A stretch of DNA of 64,000 nucleotides from Streptomyces iranensis (GCF_017874715.1 NZ_JAGGLR010000006.1:406114-470113); one strand, 5' to 3'; shown: positions 40,977 to 49,782, counted from the first letter of the stretch. The notes: generated by a model not told the origin, from the sequence alone. Numbers and translations: made by a program.

Positions 40977-43940
40977 ATGGATCTTGACGAGCTGGTTGAG
41001 CACTGGACGCTGTTGAAGGACGAGCAGGTGCTCGTGTCCGGCAAGCGCGGTGCGACGCGACTGGGCTTCGCCGTGTTGCTGAAGTTCTACACGCAGTACG
41101 GTCGGTTTCCCCGGGGCCGGTTCGAACTGTCGGGCGAGGCCGTGGAGTTCGTCGCCCGGCAGGTGCAGGTACCAGCGTCCGAGCTGGATGTGTACGAGTG
41201 GAGCGGCCGGACGATCGAGTACCACCGCGCGTAGATCCGCGGGCACCTGGGCTTCCGTGAGTGCAGTGTCGCGGACGCGGAGAAACTGACTGTCTGGCTT
41301 GCTGAGCATGTCGCGTGTAAGGAGCGGCGGCCGGAGCAGGTGCGACCGGATCGTGGGCGCCGCACTGAGAGTGGCCGAGGAGACGCTGACGGCGAGGATC
41401 TCGGCGCGGCTCACGGTCGAGAGCACCGAGCGGATCGTCGCCCTGGTCGCCGGCGCTGCCCAGGAGGACGACGCCGTGACCGGTGAGGGCGGTGGCGGCG
41501 ACGGGGACGGCTTGCCGGTCCTGAGGAAGATCAAGGAGGCTCCGGGCAATGTGAGCCTGGAGACGATGCTCACCGAGATCCACAAGCTGCTCGCGGTCCG
41601 CGCAGTCAGGCTACCGGCAGACCTGTTCGCCGACGTCGCGCCGAAGGTGGTAGCCGGATGGCGAGCACGGGCCGCAGTGGAATCCCCTTCCCACCTGCGC
41701 ACTCACCCGCTGCCGCTGCGGGTCACGCTACTCGCCGCGCTGCTGTACGAGCGGGAGCGGGAGATCACGGACACGCTTGTGGAACTGCTGATTTCCACGG
41801 TGCACCGGATCGGAGCGCGGGCGGAGAAGAGGGTCACCGAGCAGCTGGTCAACGCGTTCAAGAAGGTGTCGGGCAAGGAGAACATCCTGTTCAAGCTGGC
41901 GGAGGCGTCGCTGTGCGAGCCGGAGGGCACGGTCCGCGAGGTTGTCTACCCGGCCGTGTCGGGCGGTGAGCAGACGTTGCGGGAGTTGGTGCACGAGTTC
42001 AAGACCCGTGGCCCGGTCTACCGGCGCACGGTGCAGACGACGTTGAAGGCGTCGTACACCAACCACTACCGGCGCGGGCTGATCAGGCTGCTGGACGTGC
42101 TGGAGTTCCGCTCGTCCAACCACACGCACCAGCCGGTGATCGAGGCCCTCGCGCTGGTGGCCCGGTACGCGGCGGCGGGCAACACCACGTACTACCCGCT
42201 GGGCGAGACCGTGCCGGTCCACAAGGCCATGGGCGGGGACTGGGCCGAGGTCGTCCACCGCACCGACAAACGCGGGAGGCCCAGGGTGGTGCGCATGGTC
42301 TACGAGGTCGTCGCCTTCCAGGCCCTGCGCGACCAGCTCAAGTGCAAGGAGATCTGGGTCATCGGCGCCGACAGGTGGCGCAACCCGGATGCGGACCTGC
42401 CCCCAGACTTCAGCGAACGGCGTGAGGAGAACTACCGCGAGCTGCGCAAACCGCTGGACCCGCAGGTCTTCATCGACGAGCTGCGCGAGCAGATGACCAC
42501 CGAACTTGCCCTGCTGGACGACCGGCTGCCCAAGCTGAGCTGGCTGGACATCGCCGAGCGGAAGTCCGGCGCGATCCGACTGACCCCGGCCGAGGCCCAG
42601 CCCGAGCCACGCAACCTGCGCCGGATCAAGGGCGAGGTCCAACGCCGCTGGGGCATCGTGCCGCTCATCGACATCCTCAAGGAGGCGGTGCTGCGCACCG
42701 GCTGCCTGGACGCGGTCACCCCTGTCTCCGGCGGCGGCAGCCTGCCGGCGGACGATCTGGCCGAACGCCTGCTGTTGGTGATCTACGCCTACGGTACGAA
42801 CACCGGGATCAAGGCCGTCTCCTCCGGTGGCCACGGCCACAGTGAGGACGAACTGCGCTACGTGCGCAGCCGCTACCTGTCCGCCGAGGCCGCCCGCGCC
42901 ATCGCAGTGCAGATCGCGAACGCCACCTTCGCCGCCCGCAGCACGCAGCTGTGGGGGCAGGGCTCGACCGCGGTCGCCTCCGACTCGACGCACGTGCGCG
43001 CCTGGGACCAGAACCTGTTCACCGAGTGGCACTCGCGCTACGGCGGACGCGGGGTGCTCATCTACTGGCACATGGAGAAGAAGTCCCTGGCCATCCACTC
43101 CCAACTGATCAACTGCACCGCTTCCGAGGTCGCCGCAATGGTCGAGGGCGCGATGCGGCACGGCACCACCATGGACGTCCAGGCCAACTACACGGATTCG
43201 CACGGCCAGTCGGAGATCGGGTTCGGCATCACCAGACTGCTGAACTTCGACCGGCTCCCGCGCATCAAGCCGATCAACAAGGTGAAGCTCTACCGGCCCG
43301 TCGCCGGGGCGAGCCGGACGCCTACCCACGGCTCGCCCCGGCGCTGACCCGCCCCATCCGCTGGGAACTGATCGCCCAGCAGTACGACCAGATGTTCAAG
43401 TACGCGACCGCGATCCGCACCAGGACCGCCTCCACCGAGGCGATCCTGCGCCGCTTCACCCGCAACGCCTCCCACCCCACCTACGCGGCCATGCTGGAGG
43501 TCGGGCGCGCTCAGAAGACCATCTTCGTGGCCCGCTACCTGCGGCTTCGGGACCTTCAGCGGGAGATCGAGGAGGGTCTGAACGTGATGGAGTCCTCCAA
43601 CGGCGCGGGCTCCGTGATCGCCTACGGCAAGGGCGGCGAGATCGCCTCGAACCGGCGCGACGAACAGGAGATGTTCGTGCTGTGCCTGCGGATCCCGCAA
43701 TCCGCCTTGGTCTTCGTCAACACCCTGATGCTTCAGGACATCCTCGGCGAACCGGAGTGGGCCGACCTCCTCACGCCGGCCGATCTGCGTGGCCTGACCC
43801 CGCTGTTCTGGTCGCACGTGCGTCCGTACGGGGAGGTGAACCTCAACATGGACACCCGACTGAACCTCGCCGCGGTCACCGTGCCGGGCCCTCGGGTACC
43901 AGCGGACGCCGACGACCAGCAGTCGGCCGAGTACGTGTGA
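40977..43940 (+). pseudogene. tnpA: Tn3-family transposase tnpA, broken by a nonsense codon and frameshifts
   Basis: The transposase reads in pieces. The N-terminal DUF4158 domain (MDLDELVEHWTLLKDEQVLVSGKRGATRLGF) runs to a TAG at 41232, where the frame continues as IRGHLGFRECSVADAEKLTVW, so the TAG replaced a sense codon, probably CAG. Near 41337-41350 the frame changes and about 20 residues appear lost (RPEQVR to CDRIVGAALR). A long middle part to about 43310 carries the DDE-region blocks VASDSTHVRAWDQNLF and NYTDSHGQSEIGFG. A one-base shift near 43310 then moves to the frame EPDAYPRLAPALTRPIRWELIAQQYDQM, which runs to 43940. With three lesions the enzyme cannot be made intact, so the element depends on help in trans. 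Confidence 0.9.
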
Positions 43941-43990
43941 GCTCGCGTACCGTCGAGGGCCCTTGACGTAGTGCGGAAATGCGTCGAGGG

Positions 43991-44938
43991 TCAATCCAGG
44001 CGGCGCATCGGGTCCAACAAGCTTTCGGCATCCTCCTGATGAGGATCGGCTAGTCGTCCTTTCAGGTATGCCGAGTAAGCACTGACCTTGTCGGCTACGT
44101 GCCCGCCACTGCCAATCGGTGGGTTCGGGCTCACATCCACGACACACCATTGTCTGGTCGTCCAATGCCGGACGAGGTGGACACCGGCGATGTCGTAATC
44201 CAATGACGTCGCGGCTTGCACAGCCGTCGCCCGCGCCACTGGATCCAGGCTTTGCGGTTCGACGAGAATTGCTTCCGCCCAGCCCGAACTCTCCAGCAGA
44301 TCACCGCCATCGATGCTGCGATGCCGCAGAGCAAACGAGACATAACCTCCCAATACTAGCAGGAAATACGAGCCATCAGGTGGGACGAACTCCTGGGCGA
44401 GGAACCCTCGTGCGTTTCCCGCACCTTGGAGCTTCTCAGTGAACGCTTCTTCATTGCCGACGATGCTGTCCCTGCCGCCTCCCGTGACCGTTTTCAACAC
44501 GAACGGCAGGTCAAGCCGGAGAGCGAGATCGCGATAGGCGTCTGAGGGCAATCGGGGTGGTAGATAGACCGTGGACGGCACAGACAGTCCTCGGTTGGCC
44601 AGCCTCACGTACTTGAACAGCCTGGTGGGCACGCCAACACCCGTGGCGTTAACAGCGCGGACACCATTGGCGGCGAGGTAGTCCGCGACCGTGTTCAACA
44701 GAGTCGCGGTGGGCCGTGGGTAAGCCAGGATTTGCACGAGGCCGAAGTCGGCTAGGTCCCGCCCGCTCACCGTCTCACGGATACGGGCTCCTCCCGGCCC
44801 GATGTCGATGGCGAGTTCCTCGATGTTGCAGAAAACGACATCAACCCCAGCGGCGAGCAGCTCGCTCGCGAAGTCGATATGCTCGCCGAGTTCTTCGCCA
44901 TTGAGCAGGAGTGCGGGTTTCGATGCCGGACGGGCCAT
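43991..44938 (-). CDS. ATP-grasp ligase (RimK-like), cargo gene paired with a Pup-like protein
   Basis: A 315-residue soluble protein. An N-terminal pre-grasp domain (LLLNGEELGEHIDFASELLAAGVDVVFCNIEELAIDI) precedes the ATP-grasp core. Lys149 lies in LPFVLKTVTGGGRDSIV, with a glycine-rich loop for ATP. Glu183 is in FLAQEFVPPDG (adenine hinge), and the metal residues Asp268 and Asn272 are in VVDVSPNPP. Family knowledge: such enzymes activate a carboxylate as acyl-phosphate and join it to an amine, or to a hydroxyl in graspetides. It starts 3 bp after the stop of the small acidic gene, so the two are co-translated, and that protein is the obvious substrate candidate. It resembles RimK-type ligases more than known graspetide cyclases, but I cannot place it exactly. 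Its G+C is visibly lower than the neighbours (33 of 60 bases at 44041-44100). Confidence 0.8.
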   Translation of the reverse strand: MARPASKPALLLNGEELGEHIDFASELLAAGVDVVFCNIEELAIDIGPGGARIRETVSGRDLADFGLVQILAYPRPTATLLNTVADYLAANGVRAVNATGVGVPTRLFKYVRLANRGLSVPSTVYLPPRLPSDAYRDLALRLDLPFVLKTVTGGGRDSIVGNEEAFTEKLQGAGNARGFLAQEFVPPDGSYFLLVLGGYVSFALRHRSIDGGDLLESSGWAEAILVEPQSLDPVARATAVQAATSLDYDIAGVHLVRHWTTRQWCVVDVSPNPPIGSGGHVADKVSAYSAYLKGRLADPHQEDAESLLDPMRRLD

Positions 44939-44941
44939 CGA

Positions 44942-45217
44942 CTACTGGCCGCCCTTCTGCTGGAACCCCTTGACCTTCTCCTCGATGGCCTTGTCCACCA
45001 AAGCAGGGTCCACCTTGTCCTCTTTCTGGAATCCCAGCTCTTCGAGCGTCAGATCATCGAACTCCTCAAGAACCTCATCGATTGCATCGACTGTCCCTGC
45101 GGCTTTCGACGACGCCTCCGCCGCGGATTCGGTCGGTCGCTCCGGAACAGGAGCCGACTCCTCTTCCTGGTTGGTCGACGGGCTAGCCTTATGCTCCTGC
45201 TTGCCGGACAAATTCAC
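44942..45217 (-). CDS. Pup-like small acidic protein ending in QKGGQ
   Basis: A 91-residue protein from GTG 45217, preceded by GGGAG at a good distance; the longer frame to 45319 runs into the res region. Residues 1-40 are polar and probably disordered. Residues 41-61 (GTVDAIDEVLEEFDDLTLEEL) and 66-85 are acidic amphipathic helices. The end is VKGFQQKGGQ. Mycobacterial Pup has the same layout: a disordered start, a helix like DDLLDEIDDVLEENAEDF, and the tail VQKGGQ. There is no Cys or Trp. Known Pup is deamidated by Dop and attached through its terminal Glu by PafA. Here the partner is an ATP-grasp enzyme instead. It could be a modifier, a decoy for the host Pup system, or a precursor peptide; the sequence does not decide. 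Confidence 0.75.
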   Translation of the reverse strand: MNLSGKQEHKASPSTNQEEESAPVPERPTESAAEASSKAAGTVDAIDEVLEEFDDLTLEELGFQKEDKVDPALVDKAIEEKVKGFQQKGGQ

Positions 45218-45393
45218 TCCCCTATCTCCCGACTGCCGGCCTACCGGCCGCCGATTGCGCCAGATCATTGAGCTGATTCGCAGGGTTCTACACCTCTTTG
45301 AGCAGGTCGGCGACGCCATCGATCGACACCTGCGGCAACCATGGCCGCCGCAGGTCTACAACGGGTGGTCGTCAGCGCCGGTTCACACGACCC

Positions 45394-45490
45394 GTGTCGC
45401 GCCGATCACAACCAGCCAATGTGTCGACAAACGATCGTCTGCCGACACTCGGCACCGTGATCGCGAACCCGCAGGTGGGCAGTGTCGACA
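45394..45490. other. Resolvase recombination (res) region
   Basis: The clearest subsite is 45421-45448: GTGTCGACA and TGCCGACAC form an imperfect inverted repeat (8 of 9 pairs) around a 10-base centre, the size expected of a resolvase crossover site. Further half-site-like copies, GTGTCG at 45394 and GTGTCGACA at 45482, lie on either side, as in three-subsite res regions. It sits directly upstream of tnpR. Confidence 0.65.
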
Positions 45491-45543
45491 ACTGGCGTCG
45501 AATATCAACGTCGGTGAACGGTGTATCAGGTGGATTCCGACGC

Positions 45544-46146
45544 ATGCTCTTGGGCTACGCCCGGGTCTCGACCGCGGACCAGAACCCGGATCATCAGATC
45601 GACGCGCACCTGCGGCACGGGGTGGAGCGGGGCGACATCCACATCGACACCGCAAGTGGCGCGAAGGCGTCCCGCCCGAAGCTCGACCTCGTGCTGCAGC
45701 TGCTGCGGCCCGGCGACACGCTCAAGATCACCCGGCTCGACCGGCTTTCCCGTTCCGTCCTCCACCTCGTCACACTCGGCGCCAACCTGCGTGAGCGCGG
45801 CATCGGCCTGCACGTCATCGAGCAGGGCATCGACACCACCACTGTGGAAGGGCGCGCAATGTTCGGGATGCTGTCGGTACTGGCCGAGCTCCAGCGCGAA
45901 CTCATCGTGGCCAACACAATGGACGGCCTGGCTGCCGCACGCGCCCGCGGCCGCAAGGGCGGCCGGCGCCCGAGCCTCACCGAGGATCAGGCCGCACTCG
46001 CCCAGCAGCTCTACGACGCCCGGGAGAAGACCGTCCAGCAGATCGCCGACCTGTTCGGCGTGCCACGCTCAACGGTCTATGGGCACCTCGACCTCGAGAA
46101 GACCGTGCCACGACAGCCCAAAAGCACTGCGCCCACGAAGCCCTGA
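45544..46146 (+). CDS. tnpR: Serine recombinase / Tn3-family resolvase
   Basis: A 200-residue enzyme from ATG 45544. Catalytic Ser9 in LLGYARVSTADQ, the Arg cluster in KITRLDRLSRSV, then the long E helix (TVEGRAMFGMLSVLAELQRELIVANTMDGLAAARARGRKGGRR) and a C-terminal helix-turn-helix (TVQQIADLFGVPRSTVYGHL). It resolves cointegrates at the adjacent res sites. Unlike tnpA it is complete and probably active. The right terminal repeat begins 7 bp after its stop. Confidence 0.93.
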   Translation: MLLGYARVSTADQNPDHQIDAHLRHGVERGDIHIDTASGAKASRPKLDLVLQLLRPGDTLKITRLDRLSRSVLHLVTLGANLRERGIGLHVIEQGIDTTTVEGRAMFGMLSVLAELQRELIVANTMDGLAAARARGRKGGRRPSLTEDQAALAQQLYDAREKTVQQIADLFGVPRSTVYGHLDLEKTVPRQPKSTAPTKP

Positions 46147-46152
46147 CGGGTT

Positions 46153-46189
46153 CGTCTGCGGCTGGTGACAGCCTTCTTACCGGCACCCC
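46153..46189 (-). repeat. Right terminal inverted repeat of the Tn3-family element
   Basis: Read on the minus strand it begins GGGGTGCCGGTAAGAA and ends CAGCCGCAGACG. It differs from the left end at five positions. Confidence 0.92.
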
Positions 46190-46718
46190 ATGTCATCGCC
46201 ACCACCGGCGACCCCGCCGCCCACGGCGACGACCTACGGGCGCTGGGCGCACATGAGGTGATCGCGGGGCCGGAGGAGGTCGGCGAGCCGGTGCACGGGG
46301 TGGTGGACGTGGTCGGCGGACCGCAGCTGGTGGCCGCGTACGACAAGCTCGCCGCGCACGGCACCCTGGTGTCCGTCGGCCATGTCACGGGCCAGCCCGA
46401 GACCTTCCCGTTCGGCGCCCTCTACGGCAACGAAGGCCGCCACAACCGCTCCATCGTCACCTTCTACTTGCTGGACCGCCCCGACATCGGCACGGACCTC
46501 GGCTGGCTCGCGGAGCGCGTCGCGACGGGCGATCTGGACCCCCAGATCACCTGGCGCGGCGGCTGGAACCGAGCCGAGGAGGCCGTCACCGCCCTCCTGG
46601 ACCGCCGCCTCCACGGCAAGGCGGTCCTGGACATCGGCTGACGGCTGGCAGCGATGTGACCTGGGATGAATGGTTCCGCCACAGGATGCGGCAGGCAGAT
46701 CCACTGGAGGGAATGGTG

Positions 46719-47285
46719 CTACCCGGCGGCCACCTCGGGCCGCACCCGGCGCACCATCACCGTCACGACCGGCGCCTCCGGCGAAGACTGCGCGGTGCCC
46801 AATGCCCCGTATCCCCACGACGCGTAGAGGGCCTGCACCCTCCCGTCCTGGTTCAGGGGGTTGACCATCAACGAGGCTTGCGCCTCGGGTCGCCCGGCCA
46901 GCAGGACGTCGTGCAACCCACGGGCGACCCCCTGCCCGCGCCACCGCCGGCGGACCATCATCTCTTTCACCGCGACCGTGGAAGCCCCCGCCATGGTCGG
47001 CTCGGGCTCCGGCCGGATGCGGCGCCACCAGCGGTCGTCCGCTCCGGTGAGCCGGTTGGCGTAGATGTAGCCGATGGGCTCACCGGAGTCGTACGCCATC
47101 ACAGCCTCCCAACCCGGTTCGGCGGCGTGCCGGTGCAGCCGCTCCCCGAACGCCTCGGGGGCGTAATGCGGCAGGTGGAGCTTGTGCGCCCAGCACTCTT
47201 TGTAGATTCCCACCAGGTCATCCCACACGGACTCCACGTCCCCGCTCCGGACGAGACTCACGCCGTCTTCCACTGCTGCTCCCAC
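46719..47285 (-). CDS. GNAT family N-acetyltransferase
   Basis: A 188-residue protein from GTG 47285. The acetyl-CoA motif is RRRWRGQGVARGLHDVLLAG (Q/RxxGxG/A), followed by strand beta5 (ASLMVNPLNQDGRVQALYASWGYGALG). Substrate unknown. Its start overlaps the end of the HTH-TPR gene by 28 bp, so it was probably co-translated with it. Confidence 0.85.
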   Translation of the reverse strand: MGAAVEDGVSLVRSGDVESVWDDLVGIYKECWAHKLHLPHYAPEAFGERLHRHAAEPGWEAVMAYDSGEPIGYIYANRLTGADDRWWRRIRPEPEPTMAGASTVAVKEMMVRRRWRGQGVARGLHDVLLAGRPEAQASLMVNPLNQDGRVQALYASWGYGALGTAQSSPEAPVVTVMVRRVRPEVAAG

Positions 47286-48492
47286 AAGTCGTAGACAGGT
47301 CCGGGCGAGATCCGGCGAAGGTCACGCGTGAACGAGTCGAGCATGGACCGTACCCGGGAGTGCTCCACGTCAATGGAGGCAGCGGTGGCCACAGCCCGCT
47401 CCGCCTCGCCCTGGCCGAGCTGGGCGCGGGCCAGGCGGGCGGTCGTGATGGCCCGGGAGCGGACGAGATGGGGGCGGAACAGGGTGAGGGAGACATGGGC
47501 GTGCGCCTCCGCCTCGGCCCCTCGCCCGGCGGCCAGGTACGCGGTGGTGGCAAGGCTGTGCACTTCGGCTTCGTCGTAGAACGCGGTCAGCCACAGCGGC
47601 CGCCGCTCGCCCGGATCGGCTCGGACCATCGCCTCCCGGGCACAGCCCAGGGCGCGATCCACACCGGCCTTGTCCCGCGTCAGGCCGAGGATCGCGGCAT
47701 GCCGGGCGTGGCCGAGGGAAGCGAACAGCGGGTCACGGCGGGTGATGGACAGGCGCCGGGCGACATCGTTGGCGTCGAGGGCATCGGCCGGTCGGCCCAG
47801 GTGGCGGTAGAGACTGCCCTTGTGGGACCAGACGCGGAACAGGATGGTCTGGTCGCCGGACTCCTGGGCAAGGCTGGCCGCCCGCTCGTGATGCCGTAGG
47901 GCCGCGTCGAATCGACGCCCGTCGGTGGCGGCCCACATGGCACTGGACACGCAGGCGGCGGCCGTGGCGTACAGGGCGTGCCTGACGCGCTGGGAACACG
48001 AACCACGCCGGCGCAGGGCAACGGCTTCATCCGCCAGGGCCAGGGCAGCGGCCTCGGTCTGCTTGTCCCCGCCCTTCTTGTGGTCGGCGGCGATGAGTTT
48101 GGCGAAGCGGCCTTGCAGGGCCCGTACGTCGCCCATGCCGACACGGTAGGGCGTGGCGGGAGCCGGTGCGGTTACGGCCGCTCCCAGCGCGACTCCCGTG
48201 GCGAGGGCCTGGCGGCGGTTCACGTTGTCCTCCGGTGGGGCGGCGGGGAGACGGCCCGGCGGGGGAACGAATCCCAGCTCGACCGGTGCCCGGCCCAGTG
48301 TCATCGTGAGGGCGCGGCGCTGGAGTTCGTGGGGCCAGAGGTCTGTCCGCTCAGCCACCGCCGCACCACCCGGTCACCGATCCGGCCGGGCCTTCCGGTC
48401 ATCCGCTCGATGGCCTTGTTCACCGCCTCGGCCAACTTCTCCTGCGTTAACCCAGCATCGTCCAGGGCCATTTGGAGGGCTTGGTTCCCCAT
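47258..48492 (-). pseudogene. HTH-TPR transcriptional regulator, split by a frameshift
   Basis: The N-terminal piece from ATG 48492 (GGAAG upstream) encodes a helix-turn-helix (MGNQALQMALDDAGLTQEKLAEAVNKAIERM...RVVRRWLSGQTS) and then ends at 48301. The C-terminal piece continues the same protein in another frame as LWPHELQRRALTMTLGRAPVELGFVPP and goes on for more than 300 residues of TPR-like helices (AALRHHERAASLAQESGDQTILFRVWSHKGSLYRHLGRPADALDAN). Intact relatives read TSWPQ-type sequence across this point. One base therefore seems missing near 48335-48342 (TCTGG where TCCTGG is expected). A real frameshift or a sequencing error are both possible. A GTG at 48358 could still give the TPR part alone. 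Confidence 0.75.
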
Positions 48493-48711
48493 GCTTCCAC
48501 GGTAGACACGCACGCACAGCCCACCAAGGAACTTGGTCAAGGGGAGGCAAAAAGGTCCGGGTGCATGCGGGTAGGACGGCTTGCACATGCCCTAAACACG
48601 GAACGCTCCCAAGCGTTGACTGGGTGTAATGCAGCGCCAGGCCGTCCGCACGAGCAGCCCGTTCCCCGGGGTCTCCACGCAGCCTGGCCCACTCACCAGA
48701 AGGCCGACGAG

Positions 48712-49215
48712 ATGACCACGACGATGATCAGCAAGCCCTCACCGCTCACCCCCACCGAAACCCACCACCCGGCCTACTCCCAGTCGCTCCCCTGCACCGA
48801 GGAGTCCGTGGGCATCACGCGCCTGTCCGTCGCCGCGACCCTGCGGGCCTGGGGGCTGGAGGACCTGGTGGACGACGCCCGCTTGATCGCCTCAGAGCTG
48901 GCCACCAACGCGATCCGGCACGCCACCCGCCACACCCCCGACCCCGAGCAGCGCGGCAGCTTCCGCCTCAAGGTCGAACGCCCCAGCGAGAACCTCGTGC
49001 GCATTTCCACGTTCGACCGGTCCCGCGCCGTCCCTCGCGTCGTCCAGGCGACCGAAACGGCCGAGTCCGGACGCGGCATGGCCGCGGTGGAAGCCGTCGC
49101 CTGTCGGTGGGGCATCGATCCCAAGCCGTGGGGCAAAGGGATCTGGGCGGAGTGCGCCAAGGACAGCCCTAAGCCCGACACCGAGGCGGTCATCCTTCCC
49201 GCATGGTGCCCCTAA
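48712..49215 (+). CDS. HATPase_c anti-sigma-type regulator (RsbW/SpoIIAB-like ATP-binding protein)
   Basis: A 167-residue protein. N box ELATNAIRHATRH (Mg-ATP) and G box TAESGRGMAAVEAV of GHKL ATPases, preceded by the VGITRLSVAATLRAWGLEDLVDDA helix region. Streptomyces encodes dozens of these next to HTH or DUF397/DUF6879 proteins in WhiJ-type developmental modules, and that is the setting here. It may act as a kinase or anti-sigma factor; no target is visible. It is followed after 15 bp by the DUF6879 gene. Confidence 0.85.
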   Translation: MTTTMISKPSPLTPTETHHPAYSQSLPCTEESVGITRLSVAATLRAWGLEDLVDDARLIASELATNAIRHATRHTPDPEQRGSFRLKVERPSENLVRISTFDRSRAVPRVVQATETAESGRGMAAVEAVACRWGIDPKPWGKGIWAECAKDSPKPDTEAVILPAWCP

Positions 49216-49230
49216 TCAGGAAGGCGTGCG

Positions 49231-49782
49231 ATGCCGCAGAACGTTCCCAGCTTCGCTGAGCTGCTGAAGGGTGCGCAGCAATCCGCCGTGCACCTGGAGA
49301 TGCGTGACGTCTACGACGTCGAGAACGAACGCGAACCGTTCGCCCGGTGGGGTGCCGGCTTCCGCCTGAACGAGGCGGATCGGTCGTCGTGGTGGCGTCC
49401 GTGGCTCGACCTGGTCGCGGAAACAGTGGAGCGCGGCGTCGTGATGCGTCGAGCTCGCATCGTGTCCGAACCGGTGACCGACTACATCAAGTACGAGCAC
49501 AGCGGTACGTTCACAAACGTCGCAGCGGGCGAGCTGGTCCGGTGGCTGCCTCGGGCGAACGCCTCGGACATCGCCGTGCCCGGCAACGACTTCTGGCTCA
49601 TCGACCAGCGGGTCGTGCGCTTCAACGTCTTCACTGGCGGCGGTGACGTAGCCGCGCCGCAGTACACCGAGGACCCTCGGGTGGCCAAGCTGTGCAGCGA
49701 TGCGTTTTTCTCGCCCAGCTCGCCGCACCCGGCGCCCAGCGACGACCGGCCCGCGCTGCGCTGGGAACACCGGCTCGGCTGA
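49231..49782 (+). CDS. DUF6879 family protein
   Basis: A 183-residue protein with GGAAGG 6 bp upstream of ATG 49231. Sequence blocks: FAELLKGAQQSAVHLEMRDVY, FARWGAGFRLNEADRSSWWRPWLDLVAETVERGVVMRRARIVSEPVTDYIKYEH, and NDFWLIDQRVVRFNVFTGGG. I recognise the pattern as DUF6879, common in Streptomyces beside small HTH regulators and ATP-binding proteins; that assignment is from memory. Function unknown. It ends before a strong bidirectional hairpin. Confidence 0.75.
   Translation: MPQNVPSFAELLKGAQQSAVHLEMRDVYDVENEREPFARWGAGFRLNEADRSSWWRPWLDLVAETVERGVVMRRARIVSEPVTDYIKYEHSGTFTNVAAGELVRWLPRANASDIAVPGNDFWLIDQRVVRFNVFTGGGDVAAPQYTEDPRVAKLCSDAFFSPSSPHPAPSDDRPALRWEHRLG

Larger units (their letters stand above)
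40836..46189 (+). mobile_element. Tn3-family transposon, 5354 bp, with a Pup-like/ATP-grasp cargo
   Basis: 37-bp terminal inverted repeats at 40836-40872 and 46153-46189 start with GGGGTG and agree at 32 of 37 positions. Order: broken tnpA, two cargo genes on minus, a res-like region, intact tnpR. Flanks GTCCC (40831-40835) and ATGTC (46190-46194) differ, so the 5-bp duplication expected of Tn3 elements is absent. With the missing host segment, this points to an adjacent deletion or recombination between two copies. Confidence 0.92.
40531..46641 (+). pseudogene. Zinc-type alcohol dehydrogenase/quinone oxidoreductase, split by a transposon
   Basis: The 5' part (40531-40835) encodes the first 101 residues of an MDR oxidoreductase ([37 protein letters not shown]). 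The 3' part (46190-46641) encodes the end (HVIATTGDPAAHGDDLRALGAHEVIAGPEEVGEPVHGVVDVVGG ... LDRRLHGKAVLDIG). Between them lies the Tn3-family element. The two parts add up to about 250 codons, while the family has about 310. The segment holding the GxGxxG nucleotide-binding turn and its lead-in is missing, so DNA was deleted at the insertion. The gene is dead. Before insertion it was probably controlled by the divergent TetR regulator. Confidence 0.88.

Noticed and set aside
41728..43329. 533-codon minus-strand open frame inside the transposon
   Set aside because: Shadow of the transposase; the plus strand carries recognisable Tn3 transposase blocks.
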